In this document: piece after piece, positions 1 to 12,300 of the stretch
How positions within the stretch are numbered: position 1 is the stretch's first letter
How the letters are laid out: each line of letters opens with the position of its first letter
Origin: Anthonomus grandis grandis
Taxonomy: Eukaryota > Arthropoda > Insecta > Coleoptera > Curculionidae
Direction: 5' to 3'
Length of the DNA stretch: 64,000 nucleotides
NCBI RefSeq assembly: GCF_022605725.1
Contig: NC_065549.1
Location: 3,038,001 to 3,102,000 of the forward strand
The notes under the pieces: model-generated
The model's input: the letters and a program-made list of their open reading frames with translations, nothing else
Told to the model about the DNA's origin: nothing
Databases searched by the model: none
Position numbers and translations under genes: made by a program

Positions 1-279
1 TAGTTGTTCATCAAAATATAAACCCAGATCTTTAACAATGTCAGTATACCCAGAGTTAATAGAGGTCATGTTATATAAGGAGTCAAAAGATAGATATTTA
101 GCAACCAATAAAAAATTTATATTACTGAAGCAAACTATGACACCCTTAATAAAAATAAGGAACAGTAATAGCAAACAAGTTAGTAGGTCTATTTTCTAAA
201 TAGAGTAAAAAGTAGCTCTAGTGTGGATAGGCGGAACACACAAGTTTAAACCTCTAGGAAAATGAGATGTGTCAATTTT

Positions 280-915
280 ATACTTTCATATTTTAAATTA
301 AAAAAAGCTGGCTGCTTAGAACAGCACAATGCTTTAGAGATAAAAAATTAAATCTTTGTAGGAGTAACTTACAGCGATACTGCCTCGGAGGGTATATGTC
401 ATCAATTTTGAAGCATAAATATTTCAAAAACCTGCTCTGCACATATTTGAGTCTATTTATATGGACATTAAAGTTGGAAAAGCACACCATTGCTGCATAA
501 AATAATTTTAATTTCATTAGGCTCCTATACAAGGTAATAATACTGCCCAACCTTTTAAATTCTTTTGTTGACCTAATTAGGAAAGTGAGAGTTTTCAAGG
601 AAGATTTAACAAATTCATCAATTAATTTGTTAAATGTGAGTATATTGTCCTAAATCCCACATAGTGGTCATGTTGTAGAACCTTTACCTAACCTACAATT
701 GTACATTATTTCATTGCATGTACTTGAGATTAACATACATTTGCACCTTTCAATATTCAGGAACACATACCTCATTAGTTTCTATGAGGTGATAAATTTT
801 TAAGTCATCTCTAAATAAATGACACTCAGACTCAACAGTACTATCATTGACAAATAGATAAAAGATCAATGGAGCAAGATTGCTTGCCTGAGAGGCACCA
901 CTTATTTTTACCACA
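280..915 (-). mobile_element. Degenerate non-LTR retrotransposon (LINE) reverse-transcriptase fragment
   Basis: Read on the minus strand, 915 to about 790 gives a decayed form of the RT palm: a weak match to the G-x-P-Q-G-S-x-L-x-P-L-I-F core followed by a VND turn and an F-R-D-D-L-K-I-Y stretch in place of FADD. From 598 to 293 one open frame of about 100 residues resembles the RT thumb and C-terminal region of Jockey/CR1-type LINEs (NVHINRL, VQSRFLKYL, YPPRQY, RFNFLSL). The two blocks are in the right order and spacing for one element. The FADD catalytic motif is damaged, so it is dead. It lies inside what should be the first intron of the importin-7 gene, on the same strand. Family-level assignment is inference. 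Confidence 0.65.
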
Positions 916-1069
916 TTTTTGGAAATAATAAGTGAATGAGAGTAAAGGGTTATGACGCTTTAAAGGCAGAAAATGAATTTGAATGGAAATCTTGATCTTC
1001 CCTCATTATTCTTCTTATGCATCTTTAACATTAATCCATTCTTCCATATAATTTGTAAAAGATATAAAA

Positions 1070-1770
1070 AAGCTCCTATGATGATTGCTGAATGAACTAT
1101 AATCATTAATTTATCATCGGAAGATCAGTTATAAGGTGTGGATACATTGCTCCTTAAAGAAATAGGTCACTTATGCGTTTTTTAATTACTTCCTCAATAT
1201 GCCTTATTAATTATAAAGTCATCAGTAGATGACAGGAATTTTAAAAATTGATGCCAGTGGTTCCTAAAAATATTCATCTCTTGTTATTTTTGTAATAACA
1301 ATTCTAAACAATTTGATAAAGATATCATCAGTAGAAGGATCTATACAGATAACCCTTGATGAAAATCAGTTTTAAGGAGCGGATAAATTTCTCTTTTAAT
1401 ATATTTCAACTGCCTGGAAGAAATAAATAATTATATCTAATTACTCAACACGCATTATCTTTAATGGAGTCATGAGCATCATAAATAGGTGAAAGATCTT
1501 CTTTGAGTGAATGATTTCCTTTAACGATGGCATTATAAAAACTATTAATTTGATTCATTTGGCACCTAGACCATTACCATCAATATGAGTATTATCAGTA
1601 GATGAGAGGAATTTGATGCCAAATTAATTCTGTAACAATTTCATAAATTATCTGATGAAGATGTCATCAGTAGAAGGAGTCTTTGCCAATGAAAATCAGT
1701 TTTAAGTAGTGAATAAATTGCTCTTTCAATGTATTTCAACTGCCTGGAAGAAAAAAATTATTTTTCCTGA
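1070..1770. repeat. Diverged direct repeat of about 340-370 bp, two copies
   Basis: Two blocks share an ordered series of sub-motifs. ATCAGTAGATGA occurs near 1220 and again near 1591; CATCAGTAGAAGGA occurs near 1326 and again near 1667; GAAAATCAGTTTTAAG follows each; and each ends in CAACTGCCTGGAAGAA (about 1407 and 1737). The offset is 341 to 371 bp, so small indels separate the copies. A weaker third relative may begin near 1080. No coding potential is seen. It may be a tandemly duplicated MITE-like unit in the importin-7 intron. Confidence 0.6.
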
Positions 1771-1784
1771 AAACCAAAGGTAAT

Positions 1785-1925
1785 TTCACAAATTGGTTAT
1801 TTGCTCCTATTCCTAATCTCTAATGTCTTTTTTCCTTTCGTTTTCTGATTGCCCTGCCCTGAATAAGCCAAAAAAGCAGAAACATGTGTCTTCAGATACC
1901 TTCTTTGTTCTACCAGATGTTGAAT
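1785..1925. repeat. Dispersed repeat, related copy at 37035-37165
   Basis: The stretch carries TTTGCTCCT, then TCTGATTGCCCT, then AAGCCAAAAAAGCAGAAACA. The same series, in the same order and orientation, occurs 35 kb away at 37035-37165 inside the mRpS31/hook interval. The two copies are clearly homologous but diverged. No open frame covers it, so it is probably a non-autonomous transposable-element fragment. Confidence 0.6.
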
Positions 1926-2456
1926 GATTTACTTTAATGATGACTGAATATGAGCATGATCAATAAAAAGAGTCTTCTACTGATAAATTACTGGTATCAT
2001 TGAAAATTTCTATTACCCCATTTGCAGATCCATTGTGAATCTCTCAAAGGCCATTTAAATCCCTTCATGCTTCTTTGAAGTAGTTATTCATTCAGGAATT
2101 GTTTTTTAACTGAACGACTTGAAATGCATATAAAAAAAATTGACACGAAAACTTCTGGTACTGAACAAACGTCACAATTTCTCGATCCGATAAAACAATA
2201 ACAATAAATAACATAATGATATAATAATAATGAATTCCAAAACAGTTCTCCGCGATGCCGCCGGTCATAAAGCGAAAGCATCACTACTAAAACACATTCT
2301 AGTGCAGATATTGGAAGTTCTCACTTTCTTTTATCACTTTTCATTTCGCTTTTTTTGTTGTTTATACTAATTGTTTATTGTTTTTAACGATTTTTACCTT
2401 GTGAATTATGACCTTCTTACATTCGGATCTGGTCAAGTGTGAAATGACTTCATATG

Positions 2457-2480
2457 GTGTGTGTGTGTGTGTGTGTGTGT
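2457..2480. repeat. (GT)12 microsatellite
   Basis: Twelve uninterrupted GT dinucleotides. The surrounding DNA (about 1930-4210) has no gene exon that I can support; it reads as AT-rich intron or intergenic sequence with one more CAACTGCCTGGAAG motif at 2741. Confidence 0.95.
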
Positions 2481-3379
2481 ATGGTATCTCCCAACCCATA
2501 TGATTTGATGACTAAGACTTTGTATAGTATAAGCTTTAGATCAATTCTTTGAATCAATTTAAAAAAAATATTGTTAGCTTACTACATATTATAAGCATTA
2601 TCTGAAATAAATGAACATGATAAGACCTTAATTTCAGCCTGGAATTCAGACTCAATTAAGTCAGTTTTATTCATACTTTAAGTGTTTATAAGAGAGAAAA
2701 AATAATTTAATTATGAAATGATTTACCCTTATTCATGGTTCAACTGCCTGGAAGAAATAAAAACAATTTCAATGATTAAATAATTTGAAAAGTTGCCCAG
2801 AATAAAAATTATCTGAAAAAACTAAAATGCCTAGAAATTTTTTTTTCCAAACTTATGACTAATTTTGAAATTTAACAAAAAAATTTTTACTGACTTCAAA
2901 GCTTCCCTGTTTTTCATTTCAAACCAAATGTTTCAAAACTTGTAAATTAAAGAATAACTGGATATCTGGAGATGGTCTGCAGATGGTCTCAGATGAGTGA
3001 ATCCAATTGTCTCCTATGAGATTTCAGATTTTATTTCATATTTGTTGTATTTAAAGAGAAGCACTTTCGGGTCTGTTAATGACCAGTAGTTAAAAAGTGC
3101 CAATTGGTCAAATTTAGTTTACCTAATTTAGTAGAGGCATAGATATCTTATTACTAAAAAAGTATGACAAGAAATCTTCTAACTAATTTGCACATATAAT
3201 TATTGAATTCCTGTTGAAGAAACTCCTTTATTATGCCCAAAGATTCCAAGGAAAAAAGCAGATAGTAATGTCATATAGGCTTAAAATAGATGTATTTTCA
3301 AATTTCAATGTTGCATTCAAAGTATTGATTTGTAGTTTAGATTCCTCCACAGGTCCCAAGGTTCTTGCAGGCTCTCAGG

Positions 3380-3700
3380 AATATTGAGACATACAGACTA
3401 TTTTTGCATAATTTGTTTTCAATACCCTACTAATGTAAGGATATGGGAATACAGGCAATTTAATCAGAAGGTTAAAGATTACTTAATGCAAAAGGTTTTT
3501 ATTCTATTGAGGACTACTTCCTGTACTGTATTGCAACGAATTTTATTAATAATGAATTTCCAATATATAATACTTTGGAAATATATATTTTTTAAAAATT
3601 ATGTATTTAAATTGTGCAACATTTAATTTTATGATTGTCCACTGAGTATAAACATTTTTGTGTCTTAATACTAATAAATATTTGATTTGATTTATGGGTA
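3380..3700 (+). mobile_element. Possible LINE 3' tail remnant
   Basis: An open but short frame (3384-3626) with no recognisable domain is followed by ACTAATAAATATTTGATTTGATT at about 3670-3692. A poly(A)-signal-like stretch passing into a short TTTGAT repeat is the usual end of some insect LINEs. There is no diagnostic RT sequence, so this is a weak call. Confidence 0.25.
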
Positions 3701-4213
3701 ATAAGAATCCTCATTCTATTTCCTTAAGTCCTATTGATATCAGAAGGGTCATTGATAATATTAAAGGAAGAAATTCAGAAATAAATTAATCACTTGTGGC
3801 ACTAATGTAAGCATTAAATGTTCAGGTTGTTAAATTATCAGTTTACTAATTATACTGAAAACTTAGGATCCATATCAGGATCATGTGAATTATAAATGAA
3901 AATTCTCTTGGAATTCCTTGGATTAAATGTGATGATAAACAGTGGCAAGAGTCGGCGTTCTAATAATAGCACAAGCGTTTTTCCATGTAATTCGTTCATA
4001 AATTTAGCAAATGTGCTGTTAACCTCTACTAGACAAAATAAATTTGATAAGTCATGAAAAAAAAATGTTAAACTGTAAATGTTCTTATGACAATAGGATG
4101 ATAGAGCGGCATTCTAGCTGCACATCAAACGATGCAGTATGGGGGGAATTAAGGAAAAAATGGGCCCCAAAATGCAAAAAGCACATGTTGAACCCGGAGC
4201 TGTAACAACTTAC

Positions 4214-4297
4214 CTGATCCAGTTGGCTTTCGGCCTGTTGTCGCTGGTTGGGGTCGATGGTGGACCGCAACAAATCCGTCACCTTACGAATATCCAT
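4214..4297 (-). CDS. Importin-7 (moleskin-type importin beta), first coding exon only
   Basis: This 84-base exon encodes 28 residues beginning MDIRKVTDLLRSTIDPNQ and ends in frame (phase 0) at a perfect donor, GTAAGT on the minus strand (4208-4213). The sequence matches the extreme N-terminus of importin-7/importin-8 family nuclear import receptors, where this helix opens the importin-beta N-terminal (Ran-binding) region. Importin-7 carries ribosomal proteins, histones and signalling proteins such as activated MAP kinase through nuclear pores; the Drosophila gene is moleskin. No further exon is visible between 1 and 4213, so the gene leaves the window on the left and its first intron is at least 4.2 kb. 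The start codon is the only ATG, with no upstream in-frame alternative. Identity rests on 28 residues, so the paralogue choice is less certain than the family. Confidence 0.75.
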
Positions 4298-5189
4298 TTT
4301 GAGGGTTTTTCTCCTAAACCGCTTCGAATTTTTCCCTGTTTTTCTTTAATTTTACGATAATTTCACAAGAAGCTCCGGCTCGACCGCAATTTTTGACAGA
4401 TTATCAAAAATGACGGATGACATTTGTAGTGACAAGCGCGGCACACTGAGATTTTTGAACTAATGGTTTGTTTATTCAGGTTACGCCGCGTTCACCGGTT
4501 TACAATTGGTTTGTATGAATCCGGTGGCGGCCATTTTTTGTTGACAAGCATGAATGGCGCGTTATTTAAAATTAACCAAATAAAAAAAAAATGTCACTTA
4601 AAAAAAAAAATAAACCGGTAAATTAGATCTTAATAACTGCGGTACGCAAATAATTTTTTTCGCCTTCCAACTACCTTAACAGCCATTTAAAGTCCAAACA
4701 GTATAATATGCCCTCGGTCTAGGAAATATACACATCGAAAATAATTTTTTCGCTAAACCTTAAATGATAAAAAATGTTTATGATTATAGACTTTCGCCTT
4801 CGTCGCGTAAATATCAATATTCGATCAATAGATTGGCGTGTGTGTGATTTTATACAAATTACCATAATTTATGATCTTATTAGTTTGAATAAAAAATTAT
4901 CTGCACGTCCGTGTATCACGTTTGCATAAGTCGTAAAAACTTCTTGGTTTTTGTTTTTTTTCTGTCTGTTCAGTTATTTCTTGAAAATTGTAACTGTCGG
5001 TGGTCCAATGTATTATGTGATTTCGTAGACGTGTAAGTATTTTTAATATTTCATAGACCAAATACAAGCTTTAAAATTAATTAATTTTTTATAGTAATGT
5101 CTACACAGTTGAATATTCATTTTTTTGTTAAATAAATTAGTTCAAACTTACTTAAATAATTAAATATGTTATTGCATGTACAATTATAT
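4298..5189. other. Intergenic, importin-7 upstream region
   Basis: No coding sequence is seen. The first 250 bases upstream of the importin-7 start are GC-richer than the surroundings and probably contain its 5' UTR and promoter. A small dyad, CACCGGTTTAC near 4493 against ATCCGGTG near 4520, lies there. The remainder is AT-rich and featureless. Confidence 0.4.
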
Positions 5190-6290
5190 ATAAGACCTAG
5201 TATGCTCTATAAAATTTCAGAAAATACCGACAAAATCGAATTATCCGCCTAATTTCAAATTCGAATATCCCGCCAAATTGTCCCAGTTCCGACTCTATTA
5301 TTATCATTAAGGGCAAGGGCTTGCTTCTTAAAGCTTAACCACAACACTATTGAGACTTGAGGCAATACAAGGGTTGACGTGTCATATTTAAAAAAATAAG
5401 TAAAATTAGAAAGTAAATTCAAATTTGCCGCCCAATGACAAAATCAGCCTCCCGGAATTTGACACATGGTCCATACACTGTTGCCAAGCTGATCTTTTTT
5501 TATAAATTATAACTCTTTTAATTATACTTTTTATATTACTATATGTTTTATTATCTTAATATAGAAATCTATGATTTATTTTAGGCATTTTGATTTTTAT
5601 TTAAATCAATATACATTCAAAATTCATATATGTCATAACGTTGCAAGCTTTAAGTCAAAACCCTAGGATGACCTGTATGGCGTTGCCAAACTGTTATTGA
5701 ATTTATTTCTTGATGCATTAGTTTTTTATATGGTGCGCATATATGTATTTTTTTTTTAAATTGAATAGCAATATGGCAACGCCGTAGGTAAGTCACCCCT
5801 AATTGTTGACATATTCCCTGCAACGTTGCCACATATATTTAATTTGAATTTATAAGGATTTAAGAAGCAATCGAAATCCTTAAAATTGTAATTAAAACAT
5901 TCAAAACTGAGATGTCATGTTTATAAGAAAACATCAGCGCGGCAACAGTGTATATCAATGTGTCAAATGCCAGGGAAACTGAGTTTGAAATTGGGCGGCA
6001 AATAAGAATTATTTGTTATAATACTAAATTATAAAACCTAATTCTTGCAATGTTGCAATTAAATTTACTTTATGAATTCCTTTTTCTTTTAAATATACCA
6101 TAACCGTTGGATTGTCTGGATAGTTTTGTAGTTAAACTGTGAGGGGCAAGCGCGTATCCTTAACGAGATTTCAATTTGTAATTAGGCGGGAAATTCGAAT
6201 TAATAAAACGCTTACCGTAATTTAGGAGGAAATATTCGATTTTTTCAGGTTTTTATGCAATTTTATACAGCATACCAGGCACCATTTTAC
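5190..6290. repeat. Foldback element of about 1.1 kb with long diverged inverted arms
   Basis: The left arm (about 5190-5730) and right arm (about 5740-6290) are inverted copies. Matching landmarks, left against reverse complement of right, are: TATAGAGCATACTAGG (5200s) with TATACAGCATACCAGG (6268s); TTCGATTTTG (5238) with TTCGATTTTTTC (6235); ATTTGACACATGG (5457) with ATGTGTCAAAT (5958); ACACTGTTGCC (5476) with GGCAACAGTGTA (5941); and GGCGTTGCCAAACTG (5679) with GCAATATGGCAACGCC (5769). The centre lies near 5735. Arm identity is perhaps 70-80 percent with indels. No transposase frame is present. It is either a foldback/MITE-like transposon or two elements inserted head to head. Confidence 0.75.
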
Positions 6291-6995
6291 CTGCCATCAA
6301 TCATACATGCATTTATCATACCTACATTTAATTGTACAACATGCAAACAAATTTATTGTTATTTTCAAATTTATTTCTTTTTAGTACAAAACCTCATTTT
6401 TCGTACAATTTATACGGCATATTCAAGGAATTCCAATTGTATGTTACCTGTTTTAATTAACTTAACTACACTTAAGAGAGTATTAAAAAAAAAGAACCTT
6501 AAACGTAATAAATCAATTAATTTATAGTTTTTTTCCAATATTTAATTAGACTTCGACAACATATAATTTGTTGAAAACCATACGGCGTAATTAACCAAAA
6601 CCGCAACAAAAAATCTCACACTATCGATCATTATTCAATTTCAACATTTGTGAATTACTTGTGATTCAACCGAGTGCATCAATACACATCTCCTTAAATT
6701 AAAATGTAAGTTGTCAAAATGGTCTTGAAACAACAATTATTATTGTGATAATGGTCAACCATCATCAAGGTCTATTCAAATCATTAGTTGAATCTTAATT
6801 TGTTGCTTATACATTAATTAACATTTATTGATTTATTATATTAAGAATTTTTTTTAAATGAACCATCCTGAATACCTTACCGCTCGCATATCTTTATGCC
6901 TCTATCTTTGCTTATTTGTCACCAGAGTTGTTAGTTTATAAACGCTCCATACGTGGCCGCCACCATATATAAATCAAATTTTTAGCGCCAAAATA

Positions 6996-9042
6996 ATGGA
7001 AACGAAAAACTGGTTTTGGCTTTTATTTTGCTGCCTAGGCACCCTATGGACGTATAGACATTTTAAAAACTACTTTAGGGCCGTGGGGCTCGCCCTCAGA
7101 TTGCCTGGACCGAAAGCGATACCGTTATTGGGAAACGTACTGCTCTTCCTTGAAAGGAAAAATAACGGTTAATACTTTAAAATTATTTTAGTAATGATAT
7201 ATAATTCTGGTTGTTTTAGTATTGATAGAGTGTGGAATTAAAGCGTCACAGCTCTATGGCTCCCTGATGCGGGGATGGATGTTCTGGGTGCCTGTTCTCG
7301 TAGTATACGAGCCTGAACACTTGAGGGTCATCTTGAGTAACACCAAAGTGTCGGACAAGAATTTTTTTTATAGGATTATGCATACTTTTATTGGGGACGG
7401 TCTGGTTACGAGCACAGGTGAATAAAAATTATTCCGTTGCGTCCTCACGAACTGTAAATGATAATTTAAGTTAAAATAATGTTTACGTATGGAAGCCTGC
7501 CATACTTAAGGGAGCCATGGAGCTCTTTTCTCATTTAAGTTAAGGGGGGGTATAGATTCATTGCGCAACGCAATCAATTGCTCTTTCCTGTGGCATTAAT
7601 GGCTTTAACCATAACTTTTTAGGTGATAAGTGGAGGAAGCACAGAAAGCTCATTCAGCCATATTTCCACATAAACATTTTAGAGTCGTATTTTGATGATT
7701 TCTTACAAATTTCGGAGGAAGTATTGGGTGCCGAATTGCACGGTCGTAACGGCGTGAAGATTAGTAGGATCGTAAATGATTGTATCAATAAAATTCTACA
7801 CAGTAAGTGCATATAGACTATTTGTTTACAATTTGTTATTTAATTGTTGTAGAAACTATACTGGGAGTTAATTTAAAGAGGGACTCAGAAAGCCCGTTTA
7901 GGAGGTAAATTGCTTTACTAACATGCGTATATTTGTTGGGAGGCTAATAATGATGTCTTTTCTAGAGGAGAGTTATTGCTACTGAAGAGACTTCTAAAAC
8001 CTTGGCTCCTGGTAGATTTTATCTTCAAGCGCTCAAAAATGTCGCAAATGGAGGCCCAACAAAATGAAGATCTTCATTTATATGTTAAAAAGGTTCCCGC
8101 GATATAATCAACCACATACAATTGCGTACTTATATACTTATTTTTAGATATTAGATGAACGAAGGACTCTAACTAAACAGGCTAAGGTAAACAACACTTG
8201 TCTCCTCGATCGGCTTATCGAGCTGCTAGAAACAAGTGATTTTTCCGAAAAAGCTATTTTAGATGAAGCAGTGACGTTTATGCTAGCGGTAAATGAAAAA
8301 CAAATGAGGTTTTTATCCGTTTTAATTCGGTTCTGTGTTTAAATTTCATCCAAATAGGGCCAAGATTCGGTAGGGACTGCCGTGGCTAGTTGCCTGTTCT
8401 ATTTGGCCAAACACCAAGACATCCAAGAGAAAGTTTTTAAAGAAATTATCGATGTCGGGGCGGATAAGCGCCTCACTATAAACCAGCTGAACCAAATGCA
8501 CTATTTAGAGCAGTGTATAAAAGAGACCATGAGGTTGATACCCAGTATACCACTGGTCTCTAGAGTGCTGACTGCTGATGTCGATTTAGGTCGGAAATTA
8601 TGTTTTAAGCTAAAAATACTTGAGCAAATATAATTTTTTATAGGGTATTACACTGCACCCAAGGGCACAAACATCCTCATATCAATATTTACAGCGCATA
8701 GATTGCCGCACATCTTTCCCAAGCCGCTTGAATTCGACCCAGATCGATTTTCGCCTGAGAATTTGCCAAATATTCATCCGTACGGGTTTTTACCGTTTAG
8801 CTTAGGGCCCAGAAAGTGTATAGGTGAGATTCATTCAGGTGAGAGTTTTAAAAATTACCATTTTAAATTGTATTTTAGGTTATAAATTCGCTTACATCGA
8901 AATGAAAACCATAATATCAACGGTAATTAAGCGCTTCCATTTATCCCCGCCGCCCCAAAGAGAGGAATTAGATTTAAGTTATCGTGTAACTTTTAGAGCC
9001 AAGGGAGGAATTCTGCTCAATATTACGCCTAGACAAAAATAG
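6996..9042 (+). CDS. Cytochrome P450, CYP4 clan (CYP4AA1-like), complete nine-exon gene
   Basis: Exons: 6996-7167, 7220-7417, 7623-7802, 7853-7904, 7966-8092, 8148-8288, 8358-8589, 8644-8823, 8879-9042. They join in frame to 481 aa, all with GT-AG borders. The protein is a membrane-anchored microsomal haem-thiolate monooxygenase: an N-terminal hydrophobic anchor (residues 6-20), the proline hinge LPGPKAIPLLGN, the C-helix WRKHR, the I-helix AGQDSVGTA (290-298), ETMR of the K-helix (346-349), the FDPDRF region, and the haem-binding FSLGPRKCIG with Cys426. CYP4 enzymes oxidise fatty acids, hormones or xenobiotics. The GQDSVG I-helix, in place of the usual GxDTT, and the RFSPEN and HPYxFLPFS blocks recall the single-copy insect subfamily CYP4AA1, whose substrate I do not know. 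Introns are short (about 50-210 bp). AATAAA lies at 9059-9064, 17 bases past the stop. Confidence 0.93.
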
Positions 9043-9382
9043 TTTGTTTATGTGCCATAATAAATACTTTTTTTATCTAAGATATCGTTTATTATTCCGT
9101 TACGTAATATTAGTAACTAATATAACCGCATTTTAAAATTGAGACCATGGGACGTCACCTTAAGTTCATCGTGGTTGTCATCTGTCAATGAAGAAACGTC
9201 ATTTGCCATTACCAGCTGTTAGCTGTCATTGACTTTTTGTATTTATATTTATTTTTTATTTTTATTATTTATTTTATTATGATTAAATAAAAAAGAAACT
9301 AAAAGGCATTAAATTCGCCTGTCCCTTACTAACAAGTAGCCGGGTTGTCTTCTGATATAAATTGTAATTTCTAACCTTAAAA

Positions 9383-12300
9383 ATGGACGATTTGGCGCCT
9401 CCTTTTAAAATAGAAGATGACCTGTTCCAATTCGAGACCGAACATTTGGCTCTTAGGGGCAACGAGGACTACTGTAATGTGTTAAAGACTTTAGTAATAT
9501 TAGATGCACAAAGGGAGCAAGCCTTGCTGGTAAGTTTTTTCATAGATATTTTGTAATTAGTGGTCAAAAGTATTGATTATTCGGAATGTTTCATTTGCAT
9601 CACCTTTTGATATATAATTGATCAAGTAACGTTTCGATATAATATTTGCTTCATTCCTTAAAAATTACAATAGAAACAAATTAAATGACGATGAACAGAG
9701 AAAGAAACTTAATAAGTTAACTATAAACACCTTATCTAAAGGGGGAGAGATGGGTTTTCAAGTTTTTCTCTAGTAAATATGGCTCTATGTTTTCATAAAT
9801 GCAAAGGTTTTGTCATATTGATGATGAAAGTTATATAATGGAATATTTAAACCTGATGCTTGTGTATGATACTCATGAAGAGGTGATGAAAGGTTTTGAA
9901 AACAGGAGCCAAATGTCAATAAGTTTAAATTTCTAAACCTTTCTCCATATAAGTCTCTTGGTCTACTACCATACATAATGTGCAGTCTGCAGTCCTCTCT
10001 TTTGTCTCACAAATACTTTAGACCTACTTATAGCATAGGGTCGAGTACTGACGTGAGATTTTTGTTTTTCATTATCTTTGAGGCAGTAAATTATTCTTGG
10101 AGTTCCACTGTGAAGAAATTGAAGAAAAATACAACTTCCTGGAAGTAGATGAAGAAGAGTTCAACTGCCTGGAAGAGAGTCAAAAAGAATTAACTCTAGG
10201 AAACTTGAATTGCCTGGAAGAATGAAGAAACCTTTTTGGTTCTCTTCCAAGCTTTTAGCTTAATTTTTCCTCAAAGCTGAATTCTAAGAATAATTGAACT
10301 GCTTGGAAGAGATCCAAAATTAAATCAGCACATTTAAAGAAATCCAGTATGAATTAAAACTACTTGCAAGAAATCCAAGAAGGAAAAAGTCAACTTCATC
10401 GAAGAAATAAATGAACAATTCAACTGCCTGGAACAATAAAATTATTTAAAAAATACTTCTTGAATTGCGAGTACTTGAAGTTGAATTCTTCTAGAAAGTT
10501 GAAATTTTCTTCCAGGAAGTTTAAGCTGGACAGAAATTTTGAAAAAAAATATTTAATTTGTGTTTATCTAATCAGCAAATATAGGTATTGGGGACAAAAC
10601 CAATTGGTGAAATAAAATTATCCCAGTCCTTCAGTACTCTTAACGAAAAACCAGGAGAATAAAGCTTTTTTCATCTGTGTTTTCCAATCTAAGAGAAAAT
10701 ATATTTATGAATTTAAGGAGCCAATGGCTTGTGGTACTGGTAATCAACATTAATTGATTCAGAAAATGTTTTGCATCTTCCTGGAGTATAAAAGTTCACA
10801 AATAAATCAATACAAATTAATTAAATACAGATTAAAATGTTTAAACCTATACACAAAAAAAAATATTTACAAGACACAGCAATAAAATATGTTATAGTGG
10901 ATGAACCATTTTGAATCCTGGTATAATCCTGATTTATTTCAAAGAAGGATAAGTCTAGACTGTTAAAAGCTTTGGCTTAATATACATTCTACTAAGAGTG
11001 TCTGCGAGATAAAATGTTATTTAGTTCCATTTATAGGACATTTAGATATTAAAATACATGATTTTTGATTCTACCTGGCGCCAGTGTCACTAGTTAAGTG
11101 TATTGTTTCTTTACTTGAACAAAAGTTTTGTGCTACATTTTTTTTAATCCGCACAGTAAGTATCTCTGATGAAAAACATTCATCTAAAACCTCACTTTTC
11201 TCTTAATTTTAGGATTTTAAAACTGTTTCCGAGTTAAGAGTGGAGGCCTTAAGGAATCCCTTTGAAACTCTTGAGAAAATTAAAAGTGGTGAAGACCTCG
11301 GTGTCCCGCCACTCTTTGAACTACCCAAGGTAGAACATTTTTAATTTTGATTTTATTTAAATTACACTCGAGTGGGTTTTAGCTGCCTAAAATAGACTTT
11401 TCAAAATTCAAAGTGCCAGTGGACCAGTCGGATTTAGATGAAATTTATAGCGATGGACCTCCTGCCCCTTCAAATGCTAATCCCGAATTTAAAAACCCCA
11501 ACAACGGAAACAACAATAGGTATAAATGGAATTGTGTTCAATTTCTGGTTGAGCTTCTAGTTCAATTGGTTTTTAGGGCCTGGACTCCTGAGGAGCAAAA
11601 ACGTTTGGAGGAACTTTTGCAAATTTACCCTCCGGAGCCAGTGGAGGCCAGAAGGTTTCATAAAATCGCCCAGGCCCTTGGTATTTAGATTAAGCATTTA
11701 AAGTGATTAAATATTATTAGATGTTTTAATTAGGAAACAGAACTGTCCAACAAGTAGCAAGCAGGATACAAAAGTACTTTGTAAAGTTGTATAAGGCAGG
11801 GCTGCCAATACCAGGCAGGATTCCCAAATCGGCCGAAAAACATCGAGTTAGTTTTTTTAAGGAATATATTAGGAGGGTTTAAATGTTTCCTTTTTTATAG
11901 AAATCTTCTTTGCATAAGCACCAGAGGCACAACCATTACTTGTTCAAGCCGACCACTTTTTTTCCCGAATTAAGTGTGCCAGTGCAAATGGACACTTTGG
12001 ATGATATTCCTGGACCTTTTGAAGGGCCCAGTACCAGTGCTGCACCAACAGAGGGTAAGAACATTAAATTATTAACAAGTATGGGGGGGGATAAATTTTA
12101 TTTTTTAGCAAATTACCTTATGAAAAATGACTACCATCAGGACCAACCACCACTGGCACAAGAAACTGGTGAAATATCACCAGAAAGTCAATTAAAATTG
12201 CTGAAGCGGTTGAAGGATGTAAAAGTGCAAGAGTGTAGTGAGGGGTATATTCCTTTTAGTCATGAAGATTTTAGGGTGAGTAGAGTAAGTCTTATCATTT

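Noticed and set aside
4139..4360. 73-codon plus-strand frame over the importin-7 start
   Set aside because: Antisense to the importin-7 exon, no domain; the minus strand has a consensus donor and conserved N-terminus.
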